Assembly: GCA_013362805.1 (NCBI GenBank)
Contig: JABFVL010000044.1
Coordinates: 1-63,366 of the forward strand
DNA: 63,366 nt
Direction: 5' to 3'
Source of the DNA: Mycobacteriales bacterium
GTDB taxonomy: Bacteria > Actinomycetota > Actinomycetes > Mycobacteriales > QHCE01
The notes below the pieces were generated by a model. That model was given only the letters and a program-made list of their open reading frames with translations. It was not told the origin of the DNA and searched no databases. Shown here piece after piece: positions 25,591-32,982 of this stretch. Position 1 is the stretch's first letter. Each line of letters opens with the position of its first letter. Position numbers and translations under genes: made by a program.

Positions 25591-26259
25591 TTATGCGTGC
25601 TCGGTGCTCTGATTGGGTGGTGTGATGACCGGGGCCGGGGCTGGTGGGGTCAGATGTGGGTCATTTACCGTGACGACGATATTTGGATCTGGGGCCGCGG
25701 CGAACTGTTGCTCAGTGTGAAGCAGCATCGGGCCCGCGCCGTAGAGTGCCATCAGACTTCCGGCGAGAAGCACAATCGCGCCGCCGAGCATGAGCCATCC
25801 GCCGATGGAGAATTCGAGTGCGTCGCGATATTCCTTGAGGTTGTATTCGGCCCAGTCTTTGCCGAACATCATGGACTTTGTCGACAAAGCGTAACCAAGC
25901 AGCGTGATTGTGCTAAATAGCCCAATCACGACAGAAACCTGCGGAAGGCTGAAAGTGGCTAGCCGAAAATGGCCGCCGTTAAGGTATCCAAGGGCGATCA
26001 AGCCAACCGCGACGAGGCCTGAAAGGGCAACGAAAGCGCTGAGCGGGGCGAGAAAGGTTTCGAATTGCCAAGCGTCGAAATGCGTTTGGAAGTTGCCGCG
26101 TTCCAATGGCCCACGCAAAACCTCTTTATAGCTCACAAATGGCAAGAAAGAGGCGAGAAATAATAGGAGCCCGCCGCCGGCAACAAGCGCATCGGCGAGT
26201 GTGAGACGCCGAGCGGGCGCGTCAACCGGGTATGGATAAGTGTTGGACACATCAAACAC
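25591..26259 (-). CDS. Unrecognised four-helix membrane protein
   Basis: A 222-residue protein that I do not recognise. It has a short cytoplasmic head (MFDVSNTYPYPVDAPARR), four hydrophobic segments (about 22-46, 70-92, 105-128 and 150-172), a soluble loop between the first two (SYKEVLRGPLERGNFQTHFD) and a loop KSMMFGKDWAEYNLKEYRDALEF between the third and fourth. The Pro-rich tail is about 45 residues (TPPAPAPVITPPNQ). No catalytic or transport motif is visible. It lies downstream of a 271-base structured intergenic region that could act as its leader, and upstream of the AbiE-like pair with 25 bases between, so all three could be transcribed together. Confidence 0.65.
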   Translation of the reverse strand: MFDVSNTYPYPVDAPARRLTLADALVAGGGLLLFLASFLPFVSYKEVLRGPLERGNFQTHFDAWQFETFLAPLSAFVALSGLVAVGLIALGYLNGGHFRLATFSLPQVSVVIGLFSTITLLGYALSTKSMMFGKDWAEYNLKEYRDALEFSIGGWLMLGGAIVLLAGSLMALYGAGPMLLHTEQQFAAAPDPNIVVTVNDPHLTPPAPAPVITPPNQSTEHA

Positions 26260-26269
26260 AGTAAACGTG

Positions 26270-26528
26270 CGAGGAAATTCGTGTGAACAGAACCCACAAA
26301 TAGAGGACGGCGCCTCTAGAGAGACGCCGTCACCGCAATACCGGACTTGGCTACCAAGCGTGCACCTTACGTGACGAGCGCGGATCTTCCGAAGAAAATA
26401 CCGCCTCGATCATGCCTCCCGCGGCTGGTCGCGCGTGGGTACCAAGGGGTTGCGCACGGAGTTCATCTGTTTGGGGGAGAACCCCCTCACCGATTAGGTC
26501 CGCACCTCCTTTGTACCGCGTAGAAGCG
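26270..26528 (-). ncRNA. Unassigned structured leader or small RNA
   Basis: The gap between the HAD gene and the membrane protein gene is rich in complementary arms when read on the minus strand. It has an outer stem GGTACAAAGG/CCTTGGTACC (one mismatch), a nested GTGCGGA/TCCGTGC, a GGGGG-TTCT-CCCCC hairpin (26473-26486) and, nearest the membrane gene, GACGGCG/CGCCGTC (26306-26312 with 26325-26331). The order of a complex fold followed by a hairpin just before the coding region is like a riboswitch with an expression platform, but I could not match it to a family with confidence. Confidence 0.4.
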
Positions 26529-26530
26529 CA

Positions 26531-27385
26531 TCAGGAAAGGGTATCTGGAAAATTAGCTCGCATTTGACGCCAAAGCAGGTATCCAGTGCCGGCGAATAGC
26601 ATGCCCGCGATCGCCAATGCCGCCAAAGGTTTTTTTCGCTGGGAGAAGCGTTGCCGGATGGGAACTGGGTGACGAAATTCCATGATTGGCCATCCGTTTT
26701 CGCTGGCCAAGATGCGCAAACTTCTGTCTGGATTGACCGCGTGGGCATGTCCGACCGCATGCAACATTGGCGCGTCGGAAATCGAATCGCTGTAGGCGTA
26801 ACATGAAGATAGGTTGTAGTTACGTTCAACGGCAACGCGAGCAATCTCCTGCGCCTTCGCTTCTCCTACTGCGAATAGTTCCATTTCTCCGGTGTATCGA
26901 CCCTCATACACGCGCATCCTGGTGGCGATCACGTCGTGAATGCCTAGTCGTTCCGCAATCGGCTCGACGATTTCAACCCCTGAGGATGACACGATGACTA
27001 CGTCATGCCCTCGTGATTGGTGTCGAGTGATGAGTTCTTGCGCTTCGGCGTAGATCAGTGGGGCGATAAGTTCCTCAACCGATTCGCTGATTAGCGCGCG
27101 CACTTCGTTAACGTCCCAACCCACAATCAATTGCTGGGCGTAGCGCCGCATTTGTTCCATTTTATCGTCGTCCGCGCCGTTGGCGCGATACAGGACATGG
27201 GCAAGGGCGCTGCGCAACATGGCGCGCTTGCCAATGAATCCATGTCGGTACAGCCGTCGGCTAAACACAAGTGCGCTGGACTTGGCGATGATTGTTTTAT
27301 CCAAGTCGAAGAAAGCAGCTACTTTTGCACCTGATGGGCTATTTGCCGGAATAGCCACAGATGCGGGATATGGTTCGACGCTCAC
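26531..27385 (-). CDS. HAD-IB family hydrolase with C-terminal membrane anchor (Rv3661-like)
   Basis: A 284-residue SerB-like HAD phosphatase. AFFDLDKTI holds the nucleophile Asp27 and acid/base Asp29, IVSSSGVEIVEPIAERLGI is motif II, and CYAYSDSISDAPMLHAVGHAHAVNPD includes the Lys-less stretch leading to the motif IV Asp pair. A C-terminal hydrophobic segment (LAALAIAGMLFAGTGYLLW) should tie it to the membrane. The start is probably GTG 27385; there is no good ribosome-binding site and longer frames run into the structured 6C RNA region. In mycobacteria the same gene (Rv3661) faces ssd across the 6C RNA, exactly as here. The substrate is unknown; a phospholipid or phosphoserine-like compound is possible. 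Confidence 0.83.
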   Translation of the reverse strand: MSVEPYPASVAIPANSPSGAKVAAFFDLDKTIIAKSSALVFSRRLYRHGFIGKRAMLRSALAHVLYRANGADDDKMEQMRRYAQQLIVGWDVNEVRALISESVEELIAPLIYAEAQELITRHQSRGHDVVIVSSSGVEIVEPIAERLGIHDVIATRMRVYEGRYTGEMELFAVGEAKAQEIARVAVERNYNLSSCYAYSDSISDAPMLHAVGHAHAVNPDRSLRILASENGWPIMEFRHPVPIRQRFSQRKKPLAALAIAGMLFAGTGYLLWRQMRANFPDTLS

Positions 27386-27502
27386 GCTTACAGCGTAGAG
27401 GGCGCTGTTCGGCCGCTTTTGATCACGATTCCCAAGATCTTTAAGCGATTTGCTAGTTATCCTCTGGTGTGTTCTCGGTGGCCGCACCCCCGCGGTTGCT
27501 GA

Positions 27503-27599
27503 GTAGTTCGGCTTGGCCCCCCGAAGCCGAACTACGACAGCCCCTGCCACCCCCCGGTGGGGGCTGTCCCCAAAACCAATTCGGCCCCCTCCGAATTGG
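27503..27599 (+). ncRNA. 6C RNA with an extra C-loop hairpin
   Basis: Two adjacent hairpins each display exactly six unpaired C in the loop. The first has a 12-bp stem 27503-27514/27524-27535 with loop GGCCCCCCG; the second spans 27537-27567 with loop ACCCCCC. This is the defining feature of the actinobacterial 6C RNA (B11 of M. tuberculosis), which represses mRNAs by C-loop pairing to G-rich sites. The location between the HAD gene and ssd is the same as in M. tuberculosis. A third perfect 9-bp hairpin (27576-27584/27591-27599) has loop CCCCCT and continues the pattern. The likely promoter is near TAGTTAT at 27454-27460, and the transcript end is not obvious. Confidence 0.9.
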
Positions 27600-27770
27600 A
27601 TAGGCGTGTGATTTAACCCCGCAGTCGGGCCCCGCGGGGAAAGCTGTGGGGCGGTGGCGCGGAAAGTTTCGCGAACGAACTGGCCCAATGAGTTCCCCCG
27701 CTCGGGGGCCGCCCCACGCTCGTCCCAGTAATCCACAGCTCCCCTGGCTGTCCACAGACGAATGATAAAA
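27600..27770 (+). other. Further structured segment between 6C RNA and ssd
   Basis: After the three C-loop hairpins the gap continues with CCCCGC/GCGGGG (27617-27622/27634-27639), GTGGGGCGG/CCGCCCCAC (27646-27654/27709-27717), CCCCC/GGGGG (27695-27699/27704-27708) and the competing AGCTGTGG/CCACAGCT (27642-27649/27733-27740). These are either a 3' extension of the 6C transcript, a separate RNA, or the ssd leader. No gene is present. Confidence 0.5.
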
Positions 27771-27838
27771 GCTCGTCTAATCAGCGCTCCTCGCCGAATG
27801 TGAACCCAACCCATTCGCATTCGGTGAAGGAACTGCTC

Positions 27839-28945
27839 ATGACCCACCTCGGCAACCGCACGTCGCCGCACTCCACCGACGGACCTCTCGTCTTTATAGA
27901 AGAGCCCAATCTTGCCGATGACGTGCTGCGCATCGCTGCGAGCGCCGGAGTCACCGCAGAACTGGTGCCTGACCTAGTCGCGGTGCGGAGACGTTGGCTC
28001 AGCGCACGCACCATCATTCTCGATGCTTTGGCCGCCAAACAATGTGCCCAAGCGCTGCTGCCGTTTCGCGACGGCGTAATCCTCATCGGACGTGGCGAAC
28101 CCGAAGACGCCATCTGGGAACTCGCAAGCGGAATCAGCGCTGATCATGTAGTCACGCTGCCAGCAGCCGAAACGTGGCTCACCGAACGACTCCGGCCAAC
28201 ACGTGCCGCCGCCGTCAACGCGGGAAAAATCGTCACCGTTGTGGGTGGTTGCGGGGGAGCCGGCGCCAGCGTCCTGGCCACGGCGCTCGCGTTGACAAGC
28301 TCTCGGCGAGAGGCATCCACAGTCTTGATTGACGCCGATCCGCTCGGCAGCGGGCTGGACCTCACACTAGGGCGAGAAAGCAAAGATGACACCGGCGCCG
28401 GATGGGCAGACTTGATGGCGGAAGCCAACCCTCAAGGTTCAAGCAACATCATGGACGTGCTCCCGCGACTCGGTGATCTGTGCTTGTTGTTGTGGGGCCG
28501 AGAACGTTCGGGTTCACTCACCGGCGAAGCGATGGCCACCGCCCTAGACATCGTTACCCACGAAAGCCAACTCACGATCGTTGACCTGCCGAGATATCCC
28601 GACGAAGCCACCTTGGTCGCGCTAGCGCGCTCCACCCGAACATTTTTCGTGGTGCCGGCGTCTGTGCCCGCCACATACGCCGCCGCCAGACTGGCGCCCT
28701 TTCTCATTGAGCACAGCCCAGCGGTTGAATGCGTTGTGCGTGGCCCATCACCCGCGGGCCTGAGCCCGCACGACATTTCCCGCGTGCTCGAACTCCCGCT
28801 TGCCGCCAGCCTTAAAGCCGAACCCGGGTTAGCGGCCGCCCTGGAACGCGGCGAGCCACCGGGGGCTCGGCTTCGCGGCCCACTCGCCACCAGTTGCCAG
28901 GAGCTCCTCACTCGACTCGACGAACCCGGCAAGGGTCGCAAATGA
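27839..28945 (+). CDS. ssd: Septum-site-determining-like protein Ssd (CpaE/MinD-like)
   Basis: A 368-residue protein. The N-terminal half is a receiver-like domain without the phosphate site (LVFIEEPNLADDVLRIAASAG); the C-terminal half is a MinD/ParA-like ATPase fold with the deviant Walker A VVGGCGGAGASVLATALAL, which lacks the standard Lys-Thr, and LIDADPLGSGLDL, LPRLGDLCLLLWG and LTIVDLPRYPD as later strands. Loss of the P-loop lysine suggests weak or no ATP hydrolysis. In mycobacteria Ssd (Rv3660c) affects septation, while CpaE homologues place tad pilus machinery. ATG 27839 has GAAGGA 7 bases upstream; an upstream GTG at 27800 is less likely. It overlaps tadA by 4 bases. Confidence 0.87.
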   Translation: MTHLGNRTSPHSTDGPLVFIEEPNLADDVLRIAASAGVTAELVPDLVAVRRRWLSARTIILDALAAKQCAQALLPFRDGVILIGRGEPEDAIWELASGISADHVVTLPAAETWLTERLRPTRAAAVNAGKIVTVVGGCGGAGASVLATALALTSSRREASTVLIDADPLGSGLDLTLGRESKDDTGAGWADLMAEANPQGSSNIMDVLPRLGDLCLLLWGRERSGSLTGEAMATALDIVTHESQLTIVDLPRYPDEATLVALARSTRTFFVVPASVPATYAAARLAPFLIEHSPAVECVVRGPSPAGLSPHDISRVLELPLAASLKAEPGLAAALERGEPPGARLRGPLATSCQELLTRLDEPGKGRK

Positions 28946-29937
28946 CTCCCCGCTTCCTCGGACTCGGACCGCTTGCTCCCTTACTCAACGATTCGGGAAT
29001 CACTGACGTCGTAGTCAACGCGGGACGCGCATGGGTCGATCGCGGAAACGGCCTCGAGCGAACCGATGTCGGATTCGCAGACGACGTAACGCTGAGGCAG
29101 CTGGCACAACGGCTGGCTAATGCCTGTGGGCGCCGCCTTGACGATGCTCAACCGTGGGTCGATGCTCGCCTTCCCGATGGAACTCGTTTACACGCTGTAC
29201 TCCCACCTCTGGCCACAGATGGTGTCGCGCTGTCACTGCGGACATTTCGTCGACGAGTCTTCACGCTGCAAGAACTTCACCAGCTGGGCACCATCGAACA
29301 ACCCGCGCTTGCCATCTTGCGAGCCATCATCGCCGCTCGGCTGTCATATGTAGTCACTGGCGGCACTGGATCGGGAAAAACCACATTGTTGTCCAGCCTG
29401 CTCTCAGCCACGCCTCCGAACGAACGCATTATCGCCGTGGAAGACGTCACGGAGCTACGACCCGCACATCCACATGTCGTCTCGCTACAGGCCAGAGCGG
29501 CCAACAGCGAAGGAAGTGGTGCGGTGACTCTGCGAGAGCTTGTTCGTCAGGCTCTGCGCATGCGTCCTGATCGCATCGTCGTCGGCGAATGTCGAGGTGC
29601 CGAAATTACCGAACTACTCAGCGCGCTCAACACCGGACACGACGGTTCCGCTGGCACTGTTCACGCCAACTCACCAGCGGATGTGCCTGCGCGCCTTGAG
29701 GCCCTAGCCGCTGTGGGTGGCCTGAGCAGCACGGCATTGCGAGCTCAAGTCGCGGCTGGTCTGCAATGCGTTGTTCACCTCGCGCGGGTATCAACCGGCC
29801 GCATTGTTTCTGAGATCGGAGTGATAGTCGCTGACACCGCACTTTCAGTGCAACCCGCCTGGCGGAGCCAGGCAGCGGAACAACCGGGGCTCGACACGCT
29901 CCGACACAAATGTGCGCAGCGAGGTGTTCAGCTATGA
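28942..29937 (+). CDS. tadA: TadA/CpaF-type secretion ATPase
   Basis: A 331-residue type II/IV secretion ATPase that powers assembly of Flp (tad) pili. It has Walker A VTGGTGSGKTTLLSSLL, an Asp box (IAVEDVTELRP), Walker B-like RIVVGECRGAEITELLSALNTGHDGS and the His box TVHANSPADVPARLEAL. The N-terminal domain is short (compared with about 450 residues in CpaF), which is usual for the actinobacterial version next to ssd. The ATG at 28942 overlaps the ssd stop, and the stop overlaps the start of the tadBC gene (ATGA), so the three are translationally coupled. Confidence 0.92.
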   Translation: MTPRFLGLGPLAPLLNDSGITDVVVNAGRAWVDRGNGLERTDVGFADDVTLRQLAQRLANACGRRLDDAQPWVDARLPDGTRLHAVLPPLATDGVALSLRTFRRRVFTLQELHQLGTIEQPALAILRAIIAARLSYVVTGGTGSGKTTLLSSLLSATPPNERIIAVEDVTELRPAHPHVVSLQARAANSEGSGAVTLRELVRQALRMRPDRIVVGECRGAEITELLSALNTGHDGSAGTVHANSPADVPARLEALAAVGGLSSTALRAQVAAGLQCVVHLARVSTGRIVSEIGVIVADTALSVQPAWRSQAAEQPGLDTLRHKCAQRGVQL

Positions 29938-31268
29938 ACGCGTTGTTCGGTGCGCGCCGTCGGGCGATGAGGCGGTTGCCGCACGGCCGACGATCACAAG
30001 AACACGGGCTACGCATTTCAACCGCGGGTCAGTACCTGCTTGTGATTGCGCTTTCTTCAGCCGCGGGTCTATGCGTCAGCATCATCGCCGGTGTCCTCAC
30101 GGCGATTTACACGATGTGGGCGAGAGACGCTTGGCTCAGACATCAGCGGGCGCTTCGTCAGCAAGTCGCCGAAGTTGCTTGTGCTGACGCTTTTGCCGGA
30201 CTTGCCGCGGACATCCGAGCCGGCGCAACGCCGGCGAACGCGCTCACCAACGCCGTAAAGGGGTTGTTTGAAACCACGAAAAGTCCGTTTTGGTTACAGC
30301 TCATCGCGGCCGCCGAATCCACTCGGGTCATAGTTCTCTTGCGGCGAGCACCAGCGCATTATCGGGAATGCTGTCAGCGCCTAGCCGCCGCGTGGCAGCT
30401 CATCGAGGCTGGCATCACGCTCGCACCGGTGCTGGACAGTCTCGAAACGGAACTGCGCGGGCGAATAGAGCACCGACAGCGCGTCGCCGCTGACACCGCT
30501 GGGGCGAAGGCCACGGCCGCCGTGTTGTTGAGTCTGCCCATCGTGGGAATTCTCTTTGGATATGCGCTTGGCGCGGATTCACTGCATGTTCTGCTTCTCA
30601 CAATGCCTGGCGCGGGATGTGCCCTCATTGGCGTCTGCCTGCAATATGGCGGTTGGTATTGGGCTAACAAGCTGAGCGGTCCTTCGCCCACAACCATCAA
30701 GTGTGACCGTGGGCGCAGCCCTAAGGCTCGTCTTCACTCGCTGCGTCGTGCATCGACGATGTCGGCGAACGATTCACCCTCTGCGTTCACGCACGCGCTG
30801 CCTTATGCCGCCGAACTCTTCGCTGCCACCATCAGCGCTGGAGCTCCCACAAGCCGTGGTGCGGCTCTTGTTGGTAAAGCACTGCCCGGCCCGGCTGGAG
30901 GCTGGTTCACTGACGTAGCGCGCAAACTCCAGACCGGGATGAGCCCGACGCTCGCCTGGCGGAAAAACCTACCAACACGGGCCCGACGCTGGCCTTGGAG
31001 CGTGTCGCAAGCCTCCGACCCGTTGGTTGCTCTGGCGCAAGACATCGCTCGAGCATCCGATAGCGGCGCCGCTCTGACACGGTCACTTCGCACTCATGCG
31101 AGAACACTGCGTCGCACCATCGAGCAAGACGCACGAATACGAGCGGCGCGCGCCAACGTCGCATTAGTGCTGCCCTTGGTCTGCTGCTTCCTTCCCGCTT
31201 TCGTGCTCATCGGTGTAATCCCGCTGCTCATCGATCTGCTCAGACAAGGCCTCGGCAGCGCCTTGTGA
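29934..31268 (+). CDS. TadB-TadC fusion, tad pilus inner-membrane platform
   Basis: A 444-residue membrane protein that joins two type II secretion F domains normally made by separate genes. The first half (about 1-250) has two membrane segments at the N-terminus, the cytoplasmic ADAFAGLAADIRAGATPANAL, and a hydrophobic pair ending GADSLHVLLLTMPGAGCALIGV. After a basic linker (KCDRGRSPKARLHSLRR) the second half repeats the plan with AELFAATISAGAPTSRGAAL, IARASDSGAALTRSL and a terminal pair ANVALVLPLVCCFLPAFVLIGVIPLLI. Both F domains retain the characteristic helical EL/AD-x-G-x-x-x-AL signature. There is no frameshift or internal stop, so the fusion is real in this sequence. In mycobacteria the equivalents are Rv3658c and Rv3657c. 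Confidence 0.85.
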   Translation: MNALFGARRRAMRRLPHGRRSQEHGLRISTAGQYLLVIALSSAAGLCVSIIAGVLTAIYTMWARDAWLRHQRALRQQVAEVACADAFAGLAADIRAGATPANALTNAVKGLFETTKSPFWLQLIAAAESTRVIVLLRRAPAHYRECCQRLAAAWQLIEAGITLAPVLDSLETELRGRIEHRQRVAADTAGAKATAAVLLSLPIVGILFGYALGADSLHVLLLTMPGAGCALIGVCLQYGGWYWANKLSGPSPTTIKCDRGRSPKARLHSLRRASTMSANDSPSAFTHALPYAAELFAATISAGAPTSRGAALVGKALPGPAGGWFTDVARKLQTGMSPTLAWRKNLPTRARRWPWSVSQASDPLVALAQDIARASDSGAALTRSLRTHARTLRRTIEQDARIRAARANVALVLPLVCCFLPAFVLIGVIPLLIDLLRQGLGSAL

Positions 31269-31331
31269 CAGCAGACGGCACTTAGCCACCGCTAGGAGCG
31301 GTTCCTGGCGATTTTACCAAAGGAGAAGAAC

Positions 31332-31679
31332 ATGGTTTGCGCAACGTCTCCAAGGCCACGACGTCGCCTGACGCGTCTGGTTCCTAATCCACGTCGGCAA
31401 AGTTCAAAGCTCGCTGACTGGCCGACGTTTTTGCCGCCGGAGAGCAAGCTTCGAGGCTGGGCGAAGACGTTGAAAAGCCGAGGTGAAGCGCTCAAAGAAG
31501 CCATGGAGCGACATCCAGCGGGACAGCATTTTGTGAAAGACGCCGGAATGTCGACTGCCGAGTATGCCGTTGGAATTATCGCGGCCGTCGCGTTCGCTGG
31601 CGTGCTGCTCAAAGTTCTCACTAGCGATCAAGTCAGCTCAGCGCTCGCCGGAATTGTGCAACGGGCGCTATCGGCATGA
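31332..31679 (+). CDS. Flp pilin-like protein (DUF4244, Rv3656c-like)
   Basis: A 115-residue prepilin. The pilin core starts at DAGMSTAEYAVGIIAAVAF, with a Gly-Met prepilin peptidase site and the conserved Glu at +5 of the mature chain, followed by a hydrophobic helix. Unusually, 72 residues precede the cleavage site (typical Flp leaders are 10-30): a basic, Pro/Arg-rich segment with PRPRRRLTRLVPNPRRQ. The start at 31332 has AAAGGAG 6 bases upstream, so the long leader is likely genuine. ATG codons inside the leader could give a shorter form. It is the first gene after a 63-base gap and overlaps tadE by 4 bases. Confidence 0.85.
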   Translation: MVCATSPRPRRRLTRLVPNPRRQSSKLADWPTFLPPESKLRGWAKTLKSRGEALKEAMERHPAGQHFVKDAGMSTAEYAVGIIAAVAFAGVLLKVLTSDQVSSALAGIVQRALSA

Positions 31680-32026
31680 AGTCTGCCAAAAAGGATAGTG
31701 GGATGGTGACCGCTGAAATGGCGGTCACCATCTTCGCCCTGATCATCGCTGTGATCGCAACTGTCGGCATCGCTTCTGCTGCCATGGCTAAGCTTCGCGC
31801 CGTTGATGCCGCCTATTCGGGTGCACGCGCATCGGCCCGCGGCGAAAATGGACAGGAAAGAGCTAGCTCGGCCGCCGGCGAGAATGCCCAGGTCAGCCTC
31901 CGGCAAAGTGGTGAGTCAATCACGGTGGAAGTGCGAATTAAAGTGCGCGCGTTCGGACCTCTTCTGCCCGCGATGGTGGTTGATGCTTCCGCGACCGCGA
32001 TGAAAGAGCCTGGGGAATCTCCATGA
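31676..32026 (+). CDS. TadE-like minor pilin (Rv3655c-like)
   Basis: A 116-residue protein with the leader KKDSGMVTAEMAVTIFALII: a Gly-Met cleavage site, Glu at +5 of the mature chain and a hydrophobic helix, which are the marks of a TadE pseudopilin. The rest is a small polar domain (AYSGARASARGENGQERASSA, VEVRIKVRAFGPLLP). It should be processed by the prepilin peptidase and take part in tad pilus assembly. It is translationally coupled to both neighbours by 4-base overlaps. No prepilin peptidase gene is visible in the window. Confidence 0.83.
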   Translation: MKSAKKDSGMVTAEMAVTIFALIIAVIATVGIASAAMAKLRAVDAAYSGARASARGENGQERASSAAGENAQVSLRQSGESITVEVRIKVRAFGPLLPAMVVDASATAMKEPGESP

Positions 32027-32403
32027 TCAAGAAAGCTGCGCGTGCGGTGGCCACTTTGGTCCCAAAGGGCCAAAGTGGCAGCGGTAGCGTCCTCATGCTC
32101 GGTGCATGTCTCGTGATGGTCTTATTGGGCGTAGTGGTTGCGCAGCTGGGGTCCGTGCTGGTCGCTAAGCGAGAGGTGGCCTCAGCTGCGGATTTGAGCG
32201 CTTTGGCCGCTGCCGGCCACATGAAGCGGAATCCCTGCGCCGTGGCAAGAGACATAGCCGAGAAAAATGGTGTGAGTGTTGTTAGCTGTCAGCTTGATGG
32301 GCTAGAAGCCACGCTAGAGGTGCGACGGGAGCTATCAGGCCCGTTGGCGATGTTCGGCGCGCCGAGCGCACGGGCGCGAGCCGGGCCGGTGCGGATTCCC
32401 TAG
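32023..32403 (+). CDS. TadE/TadG-like secretion-neighbourhood protein (Rv3654c-like)
   Basis: A 126-residue protein with a basic start, one hydrophobic helix (VLMLGACLVMVLLGVVVAQL) followed by KREVASAADLSALAAA, the signature of the TadG/Rv3654c-type 'secretion neighbourhood' proteins. The small C-terminal domain has two cysteines (NPCAVARDIA and VVSCQLDG) and ends in a basic tail. It completes the six-gene tad operon (ssd, tadA, tadBC, flp, tadE, this gene). In relatives a DEAD/DEAH helicase gene belongs to the same neighbourhood; it is absent from this window. Confidence 0.78.
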   Translation: MIKKAARAVATLVPKGQSGSGSVLMLGACLVMVLLGVVVAQLGSVLVAKREVASAADLSALAAAGHMKRNPCAVARDIAEKNGVSVVSCQLDGLEATLEVRRELSGPLAMFGAPSARARAGPVRIP

Positions 32404-32615
32404 CCGTGTCGCTCTGAAAACTAGTATTTGCGGGGCCTCTGGGCAGTGAATATAGATAGTGAACCGGACATCAACGCCCTAAGGGGATTTACGCGTTCTG
32501 TCGGCAGGTGGGGGTGTACATGGTTAGATGGTGATCTGCCCCAGTTAGCGCCCACAGTTGGCAGAATGCGGGCCCCGGGGTTTCTGGTGCGGGACGTATC
32601 ACATGAGGAGGTGCG
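32404..32615 (+). promoter_or_regulatory. Leader region of the bldG-like gene
   Basis: These 212 bases have no gene. The last 20 bases carry GAGGAGG just before the GTG start of the anti-sigma antagonist. The run GGGGATTTACG and GGTGGGGGTGTACATGG are G-rich and would be potential pairing partners for the six-C loops of the 6C RNA (inference from complementarity alone). Confidence 0.35.
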
Positions 32616-32960
32616 GTGGAGCTGTCGCTGAACACCCGTCAAGTGGGAGTTTACTCTGTGCTTGAAGTGGGTGGAGAGATCGACGTATACACGGCCCCAG
32701 CTTTGCGAGATCAGCTCGTGGAGTTGGCTGATAGCGGTGCGAGCAAGATCGTCGTCGACCTGGAGGGCGTTGAGTTTTTGGACTCCACTGGGCTTGGCGT
32801 GCTGGTGGGAGCGCTGAAGCGTGCACAAGCATCTGGCGGGATTTTGCGTCTGGTGAGCTCGCAAGAACGTATTTTGAAAATCTTCAGGATCACCGGTCTG
32901 GAGCAGGTTTTCGGGATTGCCGCTTCGGTGCAGCAGGCCACCAGCGGGCAGAACGAGTAG
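32616..32960 (+). CDS. Anti-sigma factor antagonist, STAS domain (BldG/RsbV-like)
   Basis: A 114-residue STAS protein. [18 protein letters not shown] is the N-terminal strand-helix and [20 protein letters not shown] is the phosphorylation site region with the Ser of DSTG. In the RsbV/BldG scheme the unphosphorylated form binds a kinase-type anti-sigma factor and releases the sigma factor. The GTG start has GAGGAGG upstream. The partner is very likely the HATPase-like protein encoded 22 bases downstream. The gene pair sits between the tad operon and hppA. Confidence 0.9.
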   Translation: MELSLNTRQVGVYSVLEVGGEIDVYTAPALRDQLVELADSGASKIVVDLEGVEFLDSTGLGVLVGALKRAQASGGILRLVSSQERILKIFRITGLEQVFGIAASVQQATSGQNE

Positions 32961-32982
32961 CTCAGGAGTGGTTCAGGGGCAA

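Noticed and set aside
26340..26480. Possible c-di-AMP (ydaO) riboswitch on the minus strand
   Set aside because: A few strings (CGTCA, TAA, GGTAGCC) occur in the right order, but the conserved GGGGTGAATC and AGCTAACC core elements are not present; recorded as an unassigned structured leader instead.
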